Shown here: one piece after another, positions 46,912 through 58,456 of the stretch
Numbering within the stretch: the first letter of the stretch is position 1
Layout of the letters: each line of letters starts with the position of its first letter
Source: Medicago truncatula
Lineage: Eukaryota > Streptophyta > Magnoliopsida > Fabales > Fabaceae
Assembly (NCBI RefSeq): GCF_003473485.1
Contig: NC_053042.1
Span: 942,501 to 1,006,500, forward strand
Reading direction: 5' to 3'
DNA: 64,000 bases
Notes under the pieces: model-generated
The model's database searches: none
The model's input: only the letters and a program-made list of their open reading frames with translations
Told to the model about the DNA's origin: nothing
Program-made: the position numbers and the translations under genes

Positions 46912-47253
46912 CTTTTCCCATTGTTTCCTCTACAAGTCTTCTTGAACTAATAGGTGTGTTATTTTCTTGTTCAAAAAGTTGCAATGGCCAACATCATTTC
47001 TACTGCGATCCCAATTGAGCTCCTTTCGGCATACCTCAATATTTGTCTTCAACTTGCTATAGTGAGTTTTCTTCCGATGTACCAAATCCCCGACAACATT
47101 CCAAGCGAGGAATAATATCGCAGTCAAGGTTATTGTCCCACCATTGTTTCACTACCTTATTCAAATTAGGTCTAACTCTCTGTACATTTTCGAAATTGAA
47201 TTTGTGATGAGCCCTCTTAGGTCGTGTGCAAGGGACACGATGAAGAAGAATTA

Positions 47254-49722
47254 GGGGGTGTATTGGATCATGATTCTAAGGGATTTTAAAAGACTTTTTT
47301 ATCATGAAAAAGTCTTGTGGTATTCAATCAAGACTCTTTCCAATTTAAAAAAAGTCTTGTGTTATTCAATCAAGATTCTTTGTCATTTAAAAAAAGTCTT
47401 GTGGTATTCGATCAAGACTCTTAATCACTTAAAAAAAAAGTCTAGTGGTATTTGTAACGCCCTAGTCGTTATTTTAATTATTTTGGATTTATGTGGAGTC
47501 TTTTTATGATTTTAAAATAATATTTGTGGATTTTATGGTGTGTTATATTTTATCATATAGTTTATTTTAATAATAATTAGAATAAGTGAGTATTAGTATT
47601 AAATTGGAGTTTTTGGGGTTATGTTAGAATTTATTAGAATTAAGGGGGAGTAAATAAAATAAAGAGAAGTTAAGAAAGAAAGAAAGAGTCAGAATAGGTT
47701 TTTACGTGTAACTGTCAGTTTTGGGAGAAAAGGAGATAAGAGCAAGGAGAGCCAAGTCTGTCAATTGTTGTGCATTTCCTTCTGCAATTCTAAGGTAAGG
47801 GTGAGGTTTACCGCAATTGTATAGGTTCTAAATTCTGATTTTGGTTGTAACAGGTTTATGAGAGAATTGGGAGAAATTAGGTTTTTGGTAAATTAATGGA
47901 TTTTGAGAGTAGGGATTGCTGCTTTGATGTTAGAAATGGGTTCTGAGTGCATATAACCTTTCATTGCATATCTGAAAACTGATTTGGGGAGTGAATTGGA
48001 GGAAAATGAGATTTTTGGGAAAAACTTGCATTCTGCCCGTACAGAGGTTCATCGCTCGCCTCGCGGGTAGCTTGTGCTCGCCAAGGCGAGTGAGCAACTT
48101 CATGGCTCGCCTCGCGAGTGAGACAACTCGCCATGGCGAGTACCTGTGAGGAAAACTGGATTTTTAAAGTGTTGTTATAAGCCGTAATTTGGGTAGTTTT
48201 ATGTACCTAGATGATTTTAGAGAGGACTGGAGCAAGTTTTAGATTAAAAAGATGAATAGGGAGCTTAGAATTGATGATTTAGTGAGAAAAATGTCAAAAC
48301 TCCCGAGAGCACCATATTTTCATTCGCCTCGAGTTCGCCTTGAACTCGCCATAGCGAGCAGGTGTGCTCGCGAGGCGAGTTGCCCATTTTTTGCTTTGTT
48401 GATTCTGTTTGTTGATGGTTGATTTATCTTGATGATTAAGCATGGCTATATAATGGTGTATTTTTCTGGATGTTCTAAATTGGTTATAATGAATTGATGC
48501 TGGCTGGAATGTATGCTTTCATTTAATTAAGTCATACATGAATGTTGTATTTTGGAGTGGTGAGTCATATACATATATATGCATGGGTTGGGTTGTATGT
48601 AGATATACACAAGTGGGTCAGTAGCATGAGCATAAAAGTGGAAGAGCTTCGGCTCTGGAACGCCTTGTCGTTCAAAGTGGTGTTTAGTGGTGAGGGCTTA
48701 TGTCCTGAAAATGAATGCTTTAACCATTCTACAGTGGTGAGGGCTACGGTCCTGATTTTGGTACCACATGCATGGGTGTTGTTAGAGGAGTCTTAGTGGA
48801 GTGGTGATGAGTTGCATGAGTCGTTGAGTGGATTTTTAATTACCATTTGTTGATGACATTGAAAATGATGATATTTATATATTGTTGATGAATTATTATG
48901 ATAGGGTGTTAGATTCAATTGATGCATCCATTATCTATATTATTGTTGTGAATCTCACCCCTTCTGCTTGAAAATGTTGCCCTTCCTATGGGTAACTTGC
49001 AGGTGACCCTAAGTAGTTGATGGTGGCTCAAAGTGTCTAGGGCTCTGATACGTGGGATGAGATTTTATCGCTTAATTTCTTTCCTATGTATCAAATTTTG
49101 AATATTGTTGTTGTAGCCCTATTGATGTTGGATTTCCTTGTTGAGGATTTTATGTCATGAATATTTATTGGGATTATTTATATTGGATGTTGTGGTTAAT
49201 CAAATTGAAAATATTCCGCTGCAGATTTAATGATAATTTCGAAGGATGTTTAATTAAATAGATTTTTATATTCTATTTAAAATGATTTTGAAAATGTGAT
49301 GTGACATGCCGGTTTGGGTTTTACTCTGATGTTGAATTGTTATTATTTAATTGATTTTGGAAAACGGGGTGTTACAGTATTCAAAATCATTCAAATTTCG
49401 AAGGGTTGTTTAATAAATCAGATTTTGATGGATTTTCTAGTGAAATTTTAGCATGAAATTAGTAAAATAAATAAAAGAGTCTTTATTGAGATTTTGTGAA
49501 AGAGAGTGTGTTATGATATTTTTTTTCAATTATTTCTTAAAATTCATAAAATCTGTTGAAATCATTTTAAATCCTTTAAAATCTTATGAATTAAATCCAT
49601 TGAAATCCTTAATAGTCTTTTAAAATCATCAAAGTCATCAAAATCCTGCAAAGTCTTTTAAAATCCTCAAGACTTTTTTAAACAAAAATTGTCTTTTAAA
49701 ATTCTAATCCAATACACCCTCC
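47254..49722. mobile_element. Harbinger-like MITE hosting a solo LTR
   Basis: The ends GGGGGTGTATTGGATC and, inverted, GGAGGGTGTATTGGATTAG are flanked by TTA on both sides (47251-47253 and 49723-49725), the target of PIF/Harbinger elements. Short direct repeats of 'AAAAAGTCTTGTG.TATTC.ATCAAGA' follow the left end. It interrupts the LINE and is itself interrupted at 47453-49376. Confidence 0.8.
47453..49376. mobile_element. solo LTR, 1924 bp
   Basis: It begins TGTAACGCCC and ends GGGGTGTTACA (TG..CA with short inverted ends). A perfect 5-bp target duplication GTATT (47448-47452 and 49377-49381) flanks it. No internal retrotransposon domains are present, so the element was reduced to one LTR by recombination. 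Between 48045 and 48380 there is a cluster of CTCGCC / GGCGAG words in both orientations, unlike anything else in the window. The open frame at 48542-48796 is not a known protein. Confidence 0.85.
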
Positions 49723-49739
49723 TTAGATAGTGATTTGAG

Positions 49740-50369
49740 ACGAGAGCAACCAAAACTTATAACTGATCATTTGGGAACATTTGGTACCACGCATCAATCG
49801 ACGTTGCTTTATCGAATCGCTCTTCAACAAATCTATTAAGGCCCAAACTTATGAACTTTGTGAATTGATAGCCTTCGAAATTAATATCAAACAACTCAGC
49901 CCCTTGGGCAGCCTGTTAGAAACCGTTCATTAACCATTTAGGTATCTTTGTCCTTCCTTTCCTTTCATGTCCATAAAGTATGTAATTAAAATCACCTATC
50001 ATATGCACCATGAAAATGTCGTGTTATGTGAAATAAGCTTAATGAAATTCCAAGAATCCCTTCATCTTCTACCTTCTAGGAACCCATAAGAACCAATAAA
50101 TTGCCGCTTCCCTCGCAAATTATCATCAACCTCACACTGATACAGTTCTGAGAAAATTGTAACATTAAACGATTAAAAGAATTACGCCAAAATAATGCAA
50201 GACCACCACTTCTATCTTGTCTATCTACAGCAAAACAGAAAATAAACCCTAGCAGGTAATAAAACTCCTCAACTTTATTTATGTGGAGTGTGTCACTTAA
50301 AAAGAGGGTGTTTGGTTTATAATACCAAACTATAAATTTTATATTTGGAATTGAGTTCAAGCTCCCCAA
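49740..50369 (-). pseudogene. LINE endonuclease fragment
   Basis: The reading includes PNTLFLSDTL, YLLGF..CFAVDRQDRSGGLALFWRN and, after a frame break, MIGDFN (the GDFN motif at 49985-49996), and 'WLMNGF..LFDINFEGYQFT'. These are the standard blocks of the APE-type endonuclease of plant LINEs. Stops and a frameshift show it is dead. Confidence 0.85.
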
Positions 50370-50720
50370 ACCTCAGCAATTCCAACTAATGAAACTCATA
50401 TTTTCAAACAGTTTTCGTTGACACCACCATCATTATTCACGCTCAACATTCCCTCATTAACACAAGACCAACAACATGCACATCAACAATGTCAGAAAGA
50501 GACAAAACGATGAGAATGAAATAGACCACATAGTTTGGGTGGAATAGACCAAATGATTCAAACACCAAACTCTCACAAGAATCAACAAGGACGAAAAACC
50601 TAAAATCCTAGGAGAGGGAAACCCTGATTCCCCAAAATGGAGAAACCAAGAAAAACCTAGTGATTGTTTTACCCTGATTCCCCACAAGACAACCCTTGTT
50701 ATTGACCAACGCTTTTTCAT

Positions 50721-52840
50721 GTATGTTGTTTAATGGACAATGAAAAACACAAACAAAATAATATAAATTTTACTACGTACTATTTATGAATGTATATTAA
50801 TAAAGGATAAAGGGAGTGAGAGAGATGGATGAGGGAGAAGGAAAGAGAAAGAGAGGGAAAGATATGAAAGAGAGAAGAGGGCATATACAGAGAGATAGAC
50901 CTATATTACAAGGGGGTAATTCATAAAAAATATTTTACAGGAAGAAAAACTGGAAATGACCTATATTACAAGGGTGTAAAGCACCTTTAACCCTAAAATA
51001 AAAGAGAATTTTGGTATTATAAGTTGGTTGACAAAAAGTATCTAGTCTCTTGTTTCCCTCATGAACAATTTTAAGAACAAACAAGTAAAACTAAAGATTT
51101 GTTGTTCATCCCTTGTCATTAAGTAATTCAAACGCACCATAATTCTTATAAGGAGAAAATTTAGGTACAAGCTTTTCGTATGATTCTTAACTAAAATTAC
51201 ATATTTTTTTTGATATAACAAACTTTGAGAAAATTATGGATTTGAGAAAATCATGGTGAATTTAGTTAAGAATCATACGAAAAACACCTAAGAAATTGTA
51301 TCTAAGTTTTATCCTTCCTATAATTCCATGTGCAATTCATAAATTGGTTGTAATAAAATTCATTATTTAAATTGAGAATGATGTAAGAAGAGTGAAATGT
51401 CACTATTTGATGCAAATGAGATATCTCTCCAACAATTAATTGCGCTGTCGGTAACACTAGATCTAGATCCCTTAGAAATTGTGTTAAATTAATTTTTCTT
51501 TTGCAAAAGAAAAGTTGTAAATGGAAAACCTAACCGAGCAAAAGAAGAACTTTTAAGAAATTATTATACGAAAAATGGATCGAATTAGATTTAAGCAATG
51601 TTATCAAACTCTGCTTAGCTCAAACGGTCGAACCGGCCAAATAAAAAAAATAATAGAGTAGTTATAAAGGTGTTCAAATCCAAAAAGAAAAAAAATTGCA
51701 TGATGGATCCAAAAAATTTAAAAACCCTTCCTAACCAATATTAATTATATGGCTTTGGGTCACCTTTAACATGAACGGTTTGGTTCAGTTTTTGGTCCAC
51801 TGAACCGTAACTATTAATAATTAGTAATTTCTTGTTCAGCCCTTTACTAACTACTATGATAGCATATATATATGAATGGGAATTTCTTATTATAGCGAAA
51901 TTGGCATCACGTATTAATTACAAGTAACAATTTTAATTATTTATTTTCAACAACAACCACCGTAGGGATGGCAATTGGACCCAGATTCTATGAGCACCTA
52001 CAGAAAATATCCACTTTAGGTAGAGTAAAATCATGTTTTCATGGTCCGAGGTTAGGTATGGATAATTAGCCGCAAATTTGAACGGATATGTGCACTGTAC
52101 TACCCAACCCCACAACCCACATATATGTATTTATATAATATGATAAATAATTTGGTGTACAATTAATTTATTTATTTAACTATTTAAACCTAACCCTAAA
52201 CCTAAAACAACTTAATAAAAACTTTAGTAACATTTGTCAAAAAAAATAAAAAAATTTAGTAACAATTTATTATAACTTTATCATGCAACTACAACTTTCT
52301 CTATCCCACCGTTATTTTTCCATTGTACATCACTTACTATTTATTACTCTATAGTTTTTCAACTTTTCTACTTACTCTTTCTCATACTATCAACAGTGGT
52401 TAATTCTATAAATTATGTTCCTTAAAAAAAACTATAAATTAAGTTACAATTTCTCTTTCACACATAAATTAACTAAGTTTCATAATTCGTATAGTGCAAA
52501 AGAGATATTTATTTTAAGACGAATAGAGTAATTGTGTACTCTATCCGGTCTTGATTTTTTATTTTTATTTTTGGAAAAATACTAATTTCACATTTATTAG
52601 TTAAGTGCAGTTTTTTTTCTTGTCATATAAAGAAAATAAGAATATGTTCGAAAGACCTAACTCAACTTGCAATGATGATATTGTTAGATTGAACATCTGT
52701 AAAAAAATAATTTTGTTAGATTAAACATTTTCACCTAAATCTGAACAAGAAACTTCGCATTAATGTGTATGACATTCATGTGGTGCATGTCTTGCATACA
52801 AAGGCTACATGCATGATGCACCTTTGTTTTCGGTTTTGAC
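50721..52840. other. spacer upstream of gene 7
   Basis: The part 50775-50880 matches 38780-38880 and 57465-57725 (GAGAGAGATGGATGAGGGAG). The part 51000-51480 matches 39580-39915 and 58540-58790. The part 52590-52800 matches the upstream of genes 6 and 8. A hAT-family fragment (GGGATGGCAATTGGACCC) lies at about 51965-52130. No gene. Confidence 0.5.
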
Positions 52841-52846
52841 ACTCGT

Positions 52847-52854
52847 TATATAAA
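52847..52854 (+). promoter_or_regulatory. TATA box of BURP gene 7
   Basis: TATATAAA followed by GGGTTCTTGCAGC, 93 bp before the ATG, as in genes 6 and 8. Confidence 0.75.
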
Positions 52855-52946
52855 GGGTTCTTGCAGCTATGTTTTTCATTCCATCTCAACTAGAAGTACT
52901 TCTCTTGAATCTTTCTCTACTAGAGTTTCAGCTTCACTTATCCAAC

Positions 52947-54308
52947 ATGGAATTTCATCTCTTTCACATCATTACTTTTCTCATGGTGATCAGCTTCACC
53001 TCCAAAATTGAACCATTTTGATTAATTTCTTCAAATAGTTGTGATATTTTTTATCTTTATTTTTGCTTGTAAAAATATTTACTACTAATTAATGTTAATA
53101 TATTCTCAAATGTAGCTTGTGCTAGTGGGAACTAATGCTGCAATGTTACCCCCTCAACTTTACTGGCAGTCCATGCTTCCCAACTCTCCAATGCCAAAAG
53201 CCTTCACTAATCTGCTACACCCTGGTCAGTATCATACAATTTTGCTTCCACGTGTTAAAAATGATTAATGATAATGTAATTAGAGGTTAATAACCAGATA
53301 ATAAACTGAATCTAATCACACAATCTATAACAGACTCATAAGGTATTTGAAAGTTGAAGCATATAGCAGGACAAAGTTTTTAAAAATGATTAATAGATTG
53401 TAGTAAAACAAACTATTATACATATTCTAATTTATTTCAATAATTTACTATTTTTAACTGAAGCTGGATATTGGAGTAAAGAGAAAGCAAGGGATGCAAG
53501 CAATGGTGGTTTAGATGTTGGAGTCAGAAAAGGGTATGAAGGAGGTGGCACTTATCTGAATGATGAAAAAATTATTCCATTGATTTACTTTTATCCTATT
53601 CCTATACCACTCAATGAGAGTCAAATTCAATTAGATGATAAACAAAATGTAACACTTTTCTTCTTGAAAAAAGATTTGCATCATGGAACAAAATTGAACT
53701 TGCAATTCAAAGAGACAACTTCAAATAATAATGGAACAAAATTCTTGCCTAGAGAAGTTGCTAATTCCATACCCTTTTCATCAAACAAAATGGAAAACAT
53801 ACTCAACAAGTTTTCCATCAAGGAAGGATCAAAGGAAGCTGAAATTGTGAAGAGAACAATAAGTGAGTGTGAAGCAAATGGCATCAAAGGTGAGGAAAAG
53901 CTTTGTGTAACTTCATTGGAATCTATGGTTGATTTCACTATTTCGAAACTCGGAAACAATGTTGAAGCTGTTTCAACAGAAGTGGATAAAAATAGTAATG
54001 GTTTGCAACAATATGTAATAGCAAAAGGAGTGAAGAAATTGGGTGAGAAGAACAAAACTATTGTGTGTCACAAAGAGAATTACCCTTATGCAGTTTTTTA
54101 CTGTCATAAAACTGATTCAACTGAAGTTTACTCTGTGCCATTGGAAGGTGTTGATGGAAACATGGTTAAAACTATTGCTGTTTGTCACACTGATACATCA
54201 GAATGGAATCCTAAACATTTGGCTTTTTATGTGCTTAAAGTTCAACCAGGGACTGTTCCTATTTGTCACATCCTCCCACAGGATCATGTTGTTTGGGTTT
54301 CCAAGTGA
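52947..54308 (+). CDS. BURP gene 7: RD22-like BURP-domain protein, 330 aa, three exons
   Basis: Exons are 52947-52985, 53116-53224 and 53464-54308 (phases 0 and 1; donor GTGATC). The signal peptide is MEFHLFHIITFLM plus LVLVGTNA, then PPQLYWQSMLPNSPMPKAF. It has Q where the other genes have K in YWKS. The linker is that of gene 6 (ASNGGLDVGVRKGYEGG). The start of the BURP region is gene 6-like (KETTSNNNGTKFLPRE), while the second half is gene 5-like (GVKKLG, FYVLKV). CH pairs are at about 251, 263, 290 and 317 with X10, X25, X25. Intron 2 is only 239 bp because about 1 kb present in gene 6 is gone. The frame is intact. Expected to be a secreted BURP protein. Confidence 0.94.
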
Positions 54309-55100
54309 AAATATAACCTCTTTCATCAATAGTTGTATCCTTGAATAATGAGCACTATATAGCAACTACTTTAAATATTTTAAATTATAAAACCTGCATT
54401 ATGTGTACCATGTTAAATTATGGTTTAGGGTTACAAGTTTGTGTGCCTATGATGTATTACTATAAATATCTGGAAAGGTAGGCCCTTGTGTCTATTATGT
54501 TTAGAACCCTATGCAATAAAAGTTGCTTTAATTTGATGAAACCTCGTTAATGTGAGAATTAGCTTTAATTTTTATTGTATTTGGTGTTTGAGATCTTAGT
54601 TTTACCCTGTTTGAAATTCTATATCTTGACACAAATCATTGGTACTTACTTCTATTTCTTATTAAATGACCTTATAACTAATATGTTAATAATCTTGTCA
54701 AAAAAAAAAAACTAATACTTTAATAACACAATCGAATTAGTCGATGTAACCTGTTGAAGTGTGAACTTACATTGTTTATGGTTTGGTTATTTAACCGTTT
54801 TAATCGTTTTTCGTCTCAAGTCCAACGATTTAAAATAGTTGAACCATAATTCGAAAGTCTTAGGTTTGATGTTCGATTATTTTTAAAACAATGCTTTTAA
54901 CTTTTTTAATATATTATTTTAGACAAATGATAAATGATAACTAAACACAAAAATGTTGACACAGTTTTGGGTATTTCAACCTTAAAGCAGGGGCAGTATT
55001 GTAAATACATCACACCCCATTCTTACTCTCTTCTTTGTGTGTGCTTTTCTTTCTCCATCCTTCCACCATCCTCATCCCTAGTGCCATTATCTCCCACCGT
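54309..55100. other. 3' flank of gene 7 and spacer
   Basis: Matches 36349-37620 after gene 5 (minus the Stowaway element). A possible poly-A signal AATAAAAG lies at about 54517. No gene. Confidence 0.45.
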
Positions 55101-55112
55101 CCTCATCAGAAC

Positions 55113-56768
55113 CAAGGTTTTAAAAAACGGTCATGTACCGAGATTTCGGCTGTTACCAGTGTTTTGAAACTCGGTTCGGACCGGTTGAACCGAGAACCGG
55201 TGGGTAGGCCGGTTCGAGCAAGTCATTGGATCAGTCATGCAATTAGCTCGGCGAGAACCGGTCAAAACCGGTGACTCGGCCGAGTTTTTGGTTAGACCGG
55301 TTCGTATTTTTTTTTCCATAAAAAAATCAGAAACGAAAAATAAAAGAAAATTTGAATTAATTAGTCATTAATAAGAACAATTATGTATGGTTTAATACTG
55401 ATTAATGTCCATTATACACGAATTAACTACTAATTAACACCAATTTCGATTTTCATGGTAGCTAGAGTAAATGCTGATTTGACTTTTAATTTTTAAAAAA
55501 AAACCAGAATATGAAAAAGTGAGGAATCGAACTATTGCAGCAACAATTTGTTTGTATTAACAAATGAAATAGATTGTATATTTAAGCATATTACATTTTC
55601 ATTTTTTAAGTGGAAAGAACACATCATTTTTTTTCTTCGGAACTCATCATTATTTATTTTGACAACAAAACTCATCATTATTAAATATAATACCTACACA
55701 ATAATAATAATAATAATAATATCATCTCTCCCCTAAAAAAAATGCACATATCATATACTTTTTTAGAAAATCTACACCTATTATATTAATATTAATATAT
55801 ATGCAAAACAAAATCAATTTCCTTGTCAACAAAATATAACTATGCTCTTTTTGTCAAAAAAAAAATATATATAACTATACTCTTTAAAAAAAATATATAG
55901 ATATATAACTATTAATATACATATTACATGTTATTTTTTAGTTTTTAAGTGACCGAGTCATCGGTTCAATCCGATTTAATCTAGTTAAATACATCACAAA
56001 AATTAAACGTAAGACCAAGTCAACTTACCGAGTTATTCGGTTTAATCCGGTTCAGTCATGTGGTTCAACCAGTGACTCAGTGGTTCGACCATTAACTTAT
56101 TGACCTAGTACCTATGCCGAGTCGATGACCGAGCCGAGTTTTAAAACTATGGCTGTTACAAAACGGTCATGGTAGCCACCGGTATCATTTTTTATCGTTT
56201 TCACGGGATGAACGAAAATCAAATGTGAAATGTCGTTACAACCGCGACATAACACTGTTACGTCCGTGAGACTCCGTTACCGACGTGATACACCAGAGAA
56301 ACACCATTACCGACCTCCTTCCTCTTCGATTCAGTTCAGCCATCTTCTAACTCAGATCGCAACCTCCACACCATGTTGGTAATATAAATCTATCTCCCTC
56401 CTATGTTGGTGTTGTTGCGGTGCACATAAGACTTGAAAATTGAGATTTGAGAGAGAAAATTTGGGGTTTTCATGATAGAAATGACAAATTATTAATGAAA
56501 GTTGACGATAACAATTGAGAAATTGTTTGGTTCTGTTTATGAGTTGTGAAATTTTGGAAATTTTGAGTGAGTTGTGAAATTTTGGAAATTTTGAGAGAGT
56601 TGTGAAATTGTGGGCAGATCTCTTCAAAAATATACAATTTTGCGATTATATACTATGTTGTGATTAATTCACACCACGACAACCGCAATCTACATTGCAA
56701 CATCCGTGACACCCAAAATCATGAAAACCTTAATGAGACCGTGATCGCGACCGTTATTTAAAACCTTA
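55113..56768. mobile_element. hAT-type element, copy in the spacer of genes 7-8, carrying a nested hAT
   Basis: The ends CAAGGTTTTAAA and TTTAAAACCTTA correspond to 37640-38223. The flanks are ATCAGAAC (left) and ATCACAAC (right). It is about 1 kb longer than its twin because of the insertion at 55157-56151. Confidence 0.82.
55157..56151. mobile_element. nested hAT-type element with paralogous empty site
   Basis: The ends are CAGTGTTTTGAAACTCGG and, inverted, CATAGTTTTAAAACTCGG. A perfect 8-bp duplication GCTGTTAC lies at 55149-55156 and 56152-56159. The twin element at 37640 has the uninterrupted site (GTTGTTAC, 37676-37683). Subterminal GGTTCGGACCGGTT / AACCGG words are common at both ends. 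An (ATA)n run lies at about 55701-55720. No transposase. Confidence 0.88.
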
Positions 56769-56776
56769 ATCACAAC

Positions 56777-57733
56777 CACCATCATTCTCAACAACGACCG
56801 CCACCGTCTCAAAGAACGAACATGAATCATATAAACACAAATGGAATCAAAGAAAGATAGATGAATACGAGATTTGGAATGAAAGAAAGACGACGACAGA
56901 AGGTGGTGGTGATGATGTCGCAGTGGTGGAGGTCTAGATATGAACGAAAGACGAAAGGGTGGGGGCTAATGACGACGATGGTGGTTGTGATGGTGGGGCC
57001 TCAGATGGCGGTGGTTGTAGAGACGGTGCTGGTGAGGACGGTGATGACATTGGTGACGGTGGGTGAGAGATGGATATGAAAAGAAGGTTGGTGGGTGGTG
57101 GGGTGCTGCGAACGCGGATCTAAAGAGAGGGATGATGATGGTGATCCGAGAATGCTAAAGCAGCCATGGTCGCCGATGGTCAGAAAGGGGAGCGGTGGAT
57201 GGTTGGTGGCTGGGAGATGAGAGAGAAAGGAAGCAGTTCCCGTATGGGAGGGAAAGAAGAGAGAGAAAGAGGGAAAAGAATAAATAATATGCATTATATG
57301 CGGTGGTGTTTGTATTGTGTTTGAAATTTTGTGTTTAGTTATCATAACTCTTAGTTTATGTATCACAATTCCTCTTCGGTGCAAATTTAGTAGGCTAGTT
57401 TGCCTTCTTAAAAAAAAGTATGGAGATTAGATAAGAAAGTGATATCTCTAGCAAATTTATGAATGTATATTAATAAGGGAAATGTTAACCAATATCCCGG
57501 GACACTTGTTAAGGAATTATAATAGGAAATATTGTCTTGGAAATTGTGTATTCTACTTTTTCAAAGTTAAAAAAGTGTTCTTTTCAATGTAAAACTTAAC
57601 TTTTCTTTTTAATTTTTGTTCTTTAACTAGTGCTCCGGAGGCACTAGTTAACAAGACCCTCTTAATAAATGATGGAGGAGGGAGTGAGAGAGATGGATGA
57701 GGGAGAAGGAAAGAGAAAGAGAGGGGGATAGGG
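56777..57733. repeat. paralogous spacer (matches 38232-38880)
   Basis: Second copy of the GGT/GA-rich spacer. A truncated SINE tail lies at about 57360-57417. A MITE-like inverted pair lies at about 57482-57655 (GTTAACCAATATCCCGGGACAC.. and ..CTCCGGAGGCACTAGTTAAC). The minus-strand frame at 57384-57001 is low-complexity and not a gene. Confidence 0.5.
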
Positions 57734-57740
57734 CATATAC

Positions 57741-58449
57741 CGTTGTATTTTTAGAATATTTATTATATTTCAAAAGTTAAATTGCCATGCTTCATTGCAC
57801 GTGCTAGTGCATTCCCTTTCTTAACTGATTCATTTGAGTAATTATATACTGAGTCATTGCAATTTATTATTATTTATGCACATTTAACTTGCATATTGAG
57901 TCAAGGCAGATACCATTCCTCACAAGTCAGAACGTTAAGAATTTGGTTGCTATTATTAAGCATTTATTCTTGCATGACTAAGCTATTACTGGTTGTAGTA
58001 TAAAACTCCTTTTTTACGGGTACAAGAGATTAGAAGCCTTTTATTTTTCCAAAACCGTTGATCAGTAGCACGACAAAAACAAAATACCCCTCACAAACAC
58101 TATTTTGGGTTATCATCTTCCTGAAAATATTTTTTTTGTCAGTTCTATATCCTCGATTCTTGTCGGGAAGGATCTATTAAATCCTGGAGGTTAGCGTATA
58201 TTTATGCAGAAAATCCTTAAGGACAGTGCGATAAGCACGTCTCAGACTATTTTCACCGTTTGTTCATTTTGTAGTTCTCTTATTGAATTGATGTTTAGAG
58301 GTGTTGATTGAGCTATGTCGGTGGACAATTCTACAACAATTTCAAGACAGATAAGTTTATTGATATCTCTTTTATTTATATTTAATTGATTGTTATATTT
58401 ATATATCAATTATTATTTATAGAGATAATTGTATGTCTAAATTTTACAA
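57741..58449. other. unclassified 709-bp insertion
   Basis: The spacer copy after gene 5 (around 38880) is continuous here, but this copy is interrupted. CATATAC occurs on both sides (57734-57740 and 58450-58456), suggesting a target duplication. The interior does not resemble any other repeat in the window; part of it (58145-58270) is less A+T-rich. The ends are TTGTA.. and ..TACAA. I cannot assign a family. Confidence 0.5.
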
Positions 58450-58456
58450 CATATAC

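Larger units (their letters stand above)
46369..50720 (-). mobile_element. 5'-to-3' truncated LINE, split by a nested MITE and solo LTR
   Basis: On the minus strand the pieces occur in LINE order: endonuclease (50369-49740), the 'RPKRAHHKFNFENV' connector (about 47215-47160), then the start of reverse transcriptase (46911-46369). The span 47254-49722 is a later insertion. Most of reverse transcriptase and the 3' end are missing. Several frame breaks make it inactive. Confidence 0.82.
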
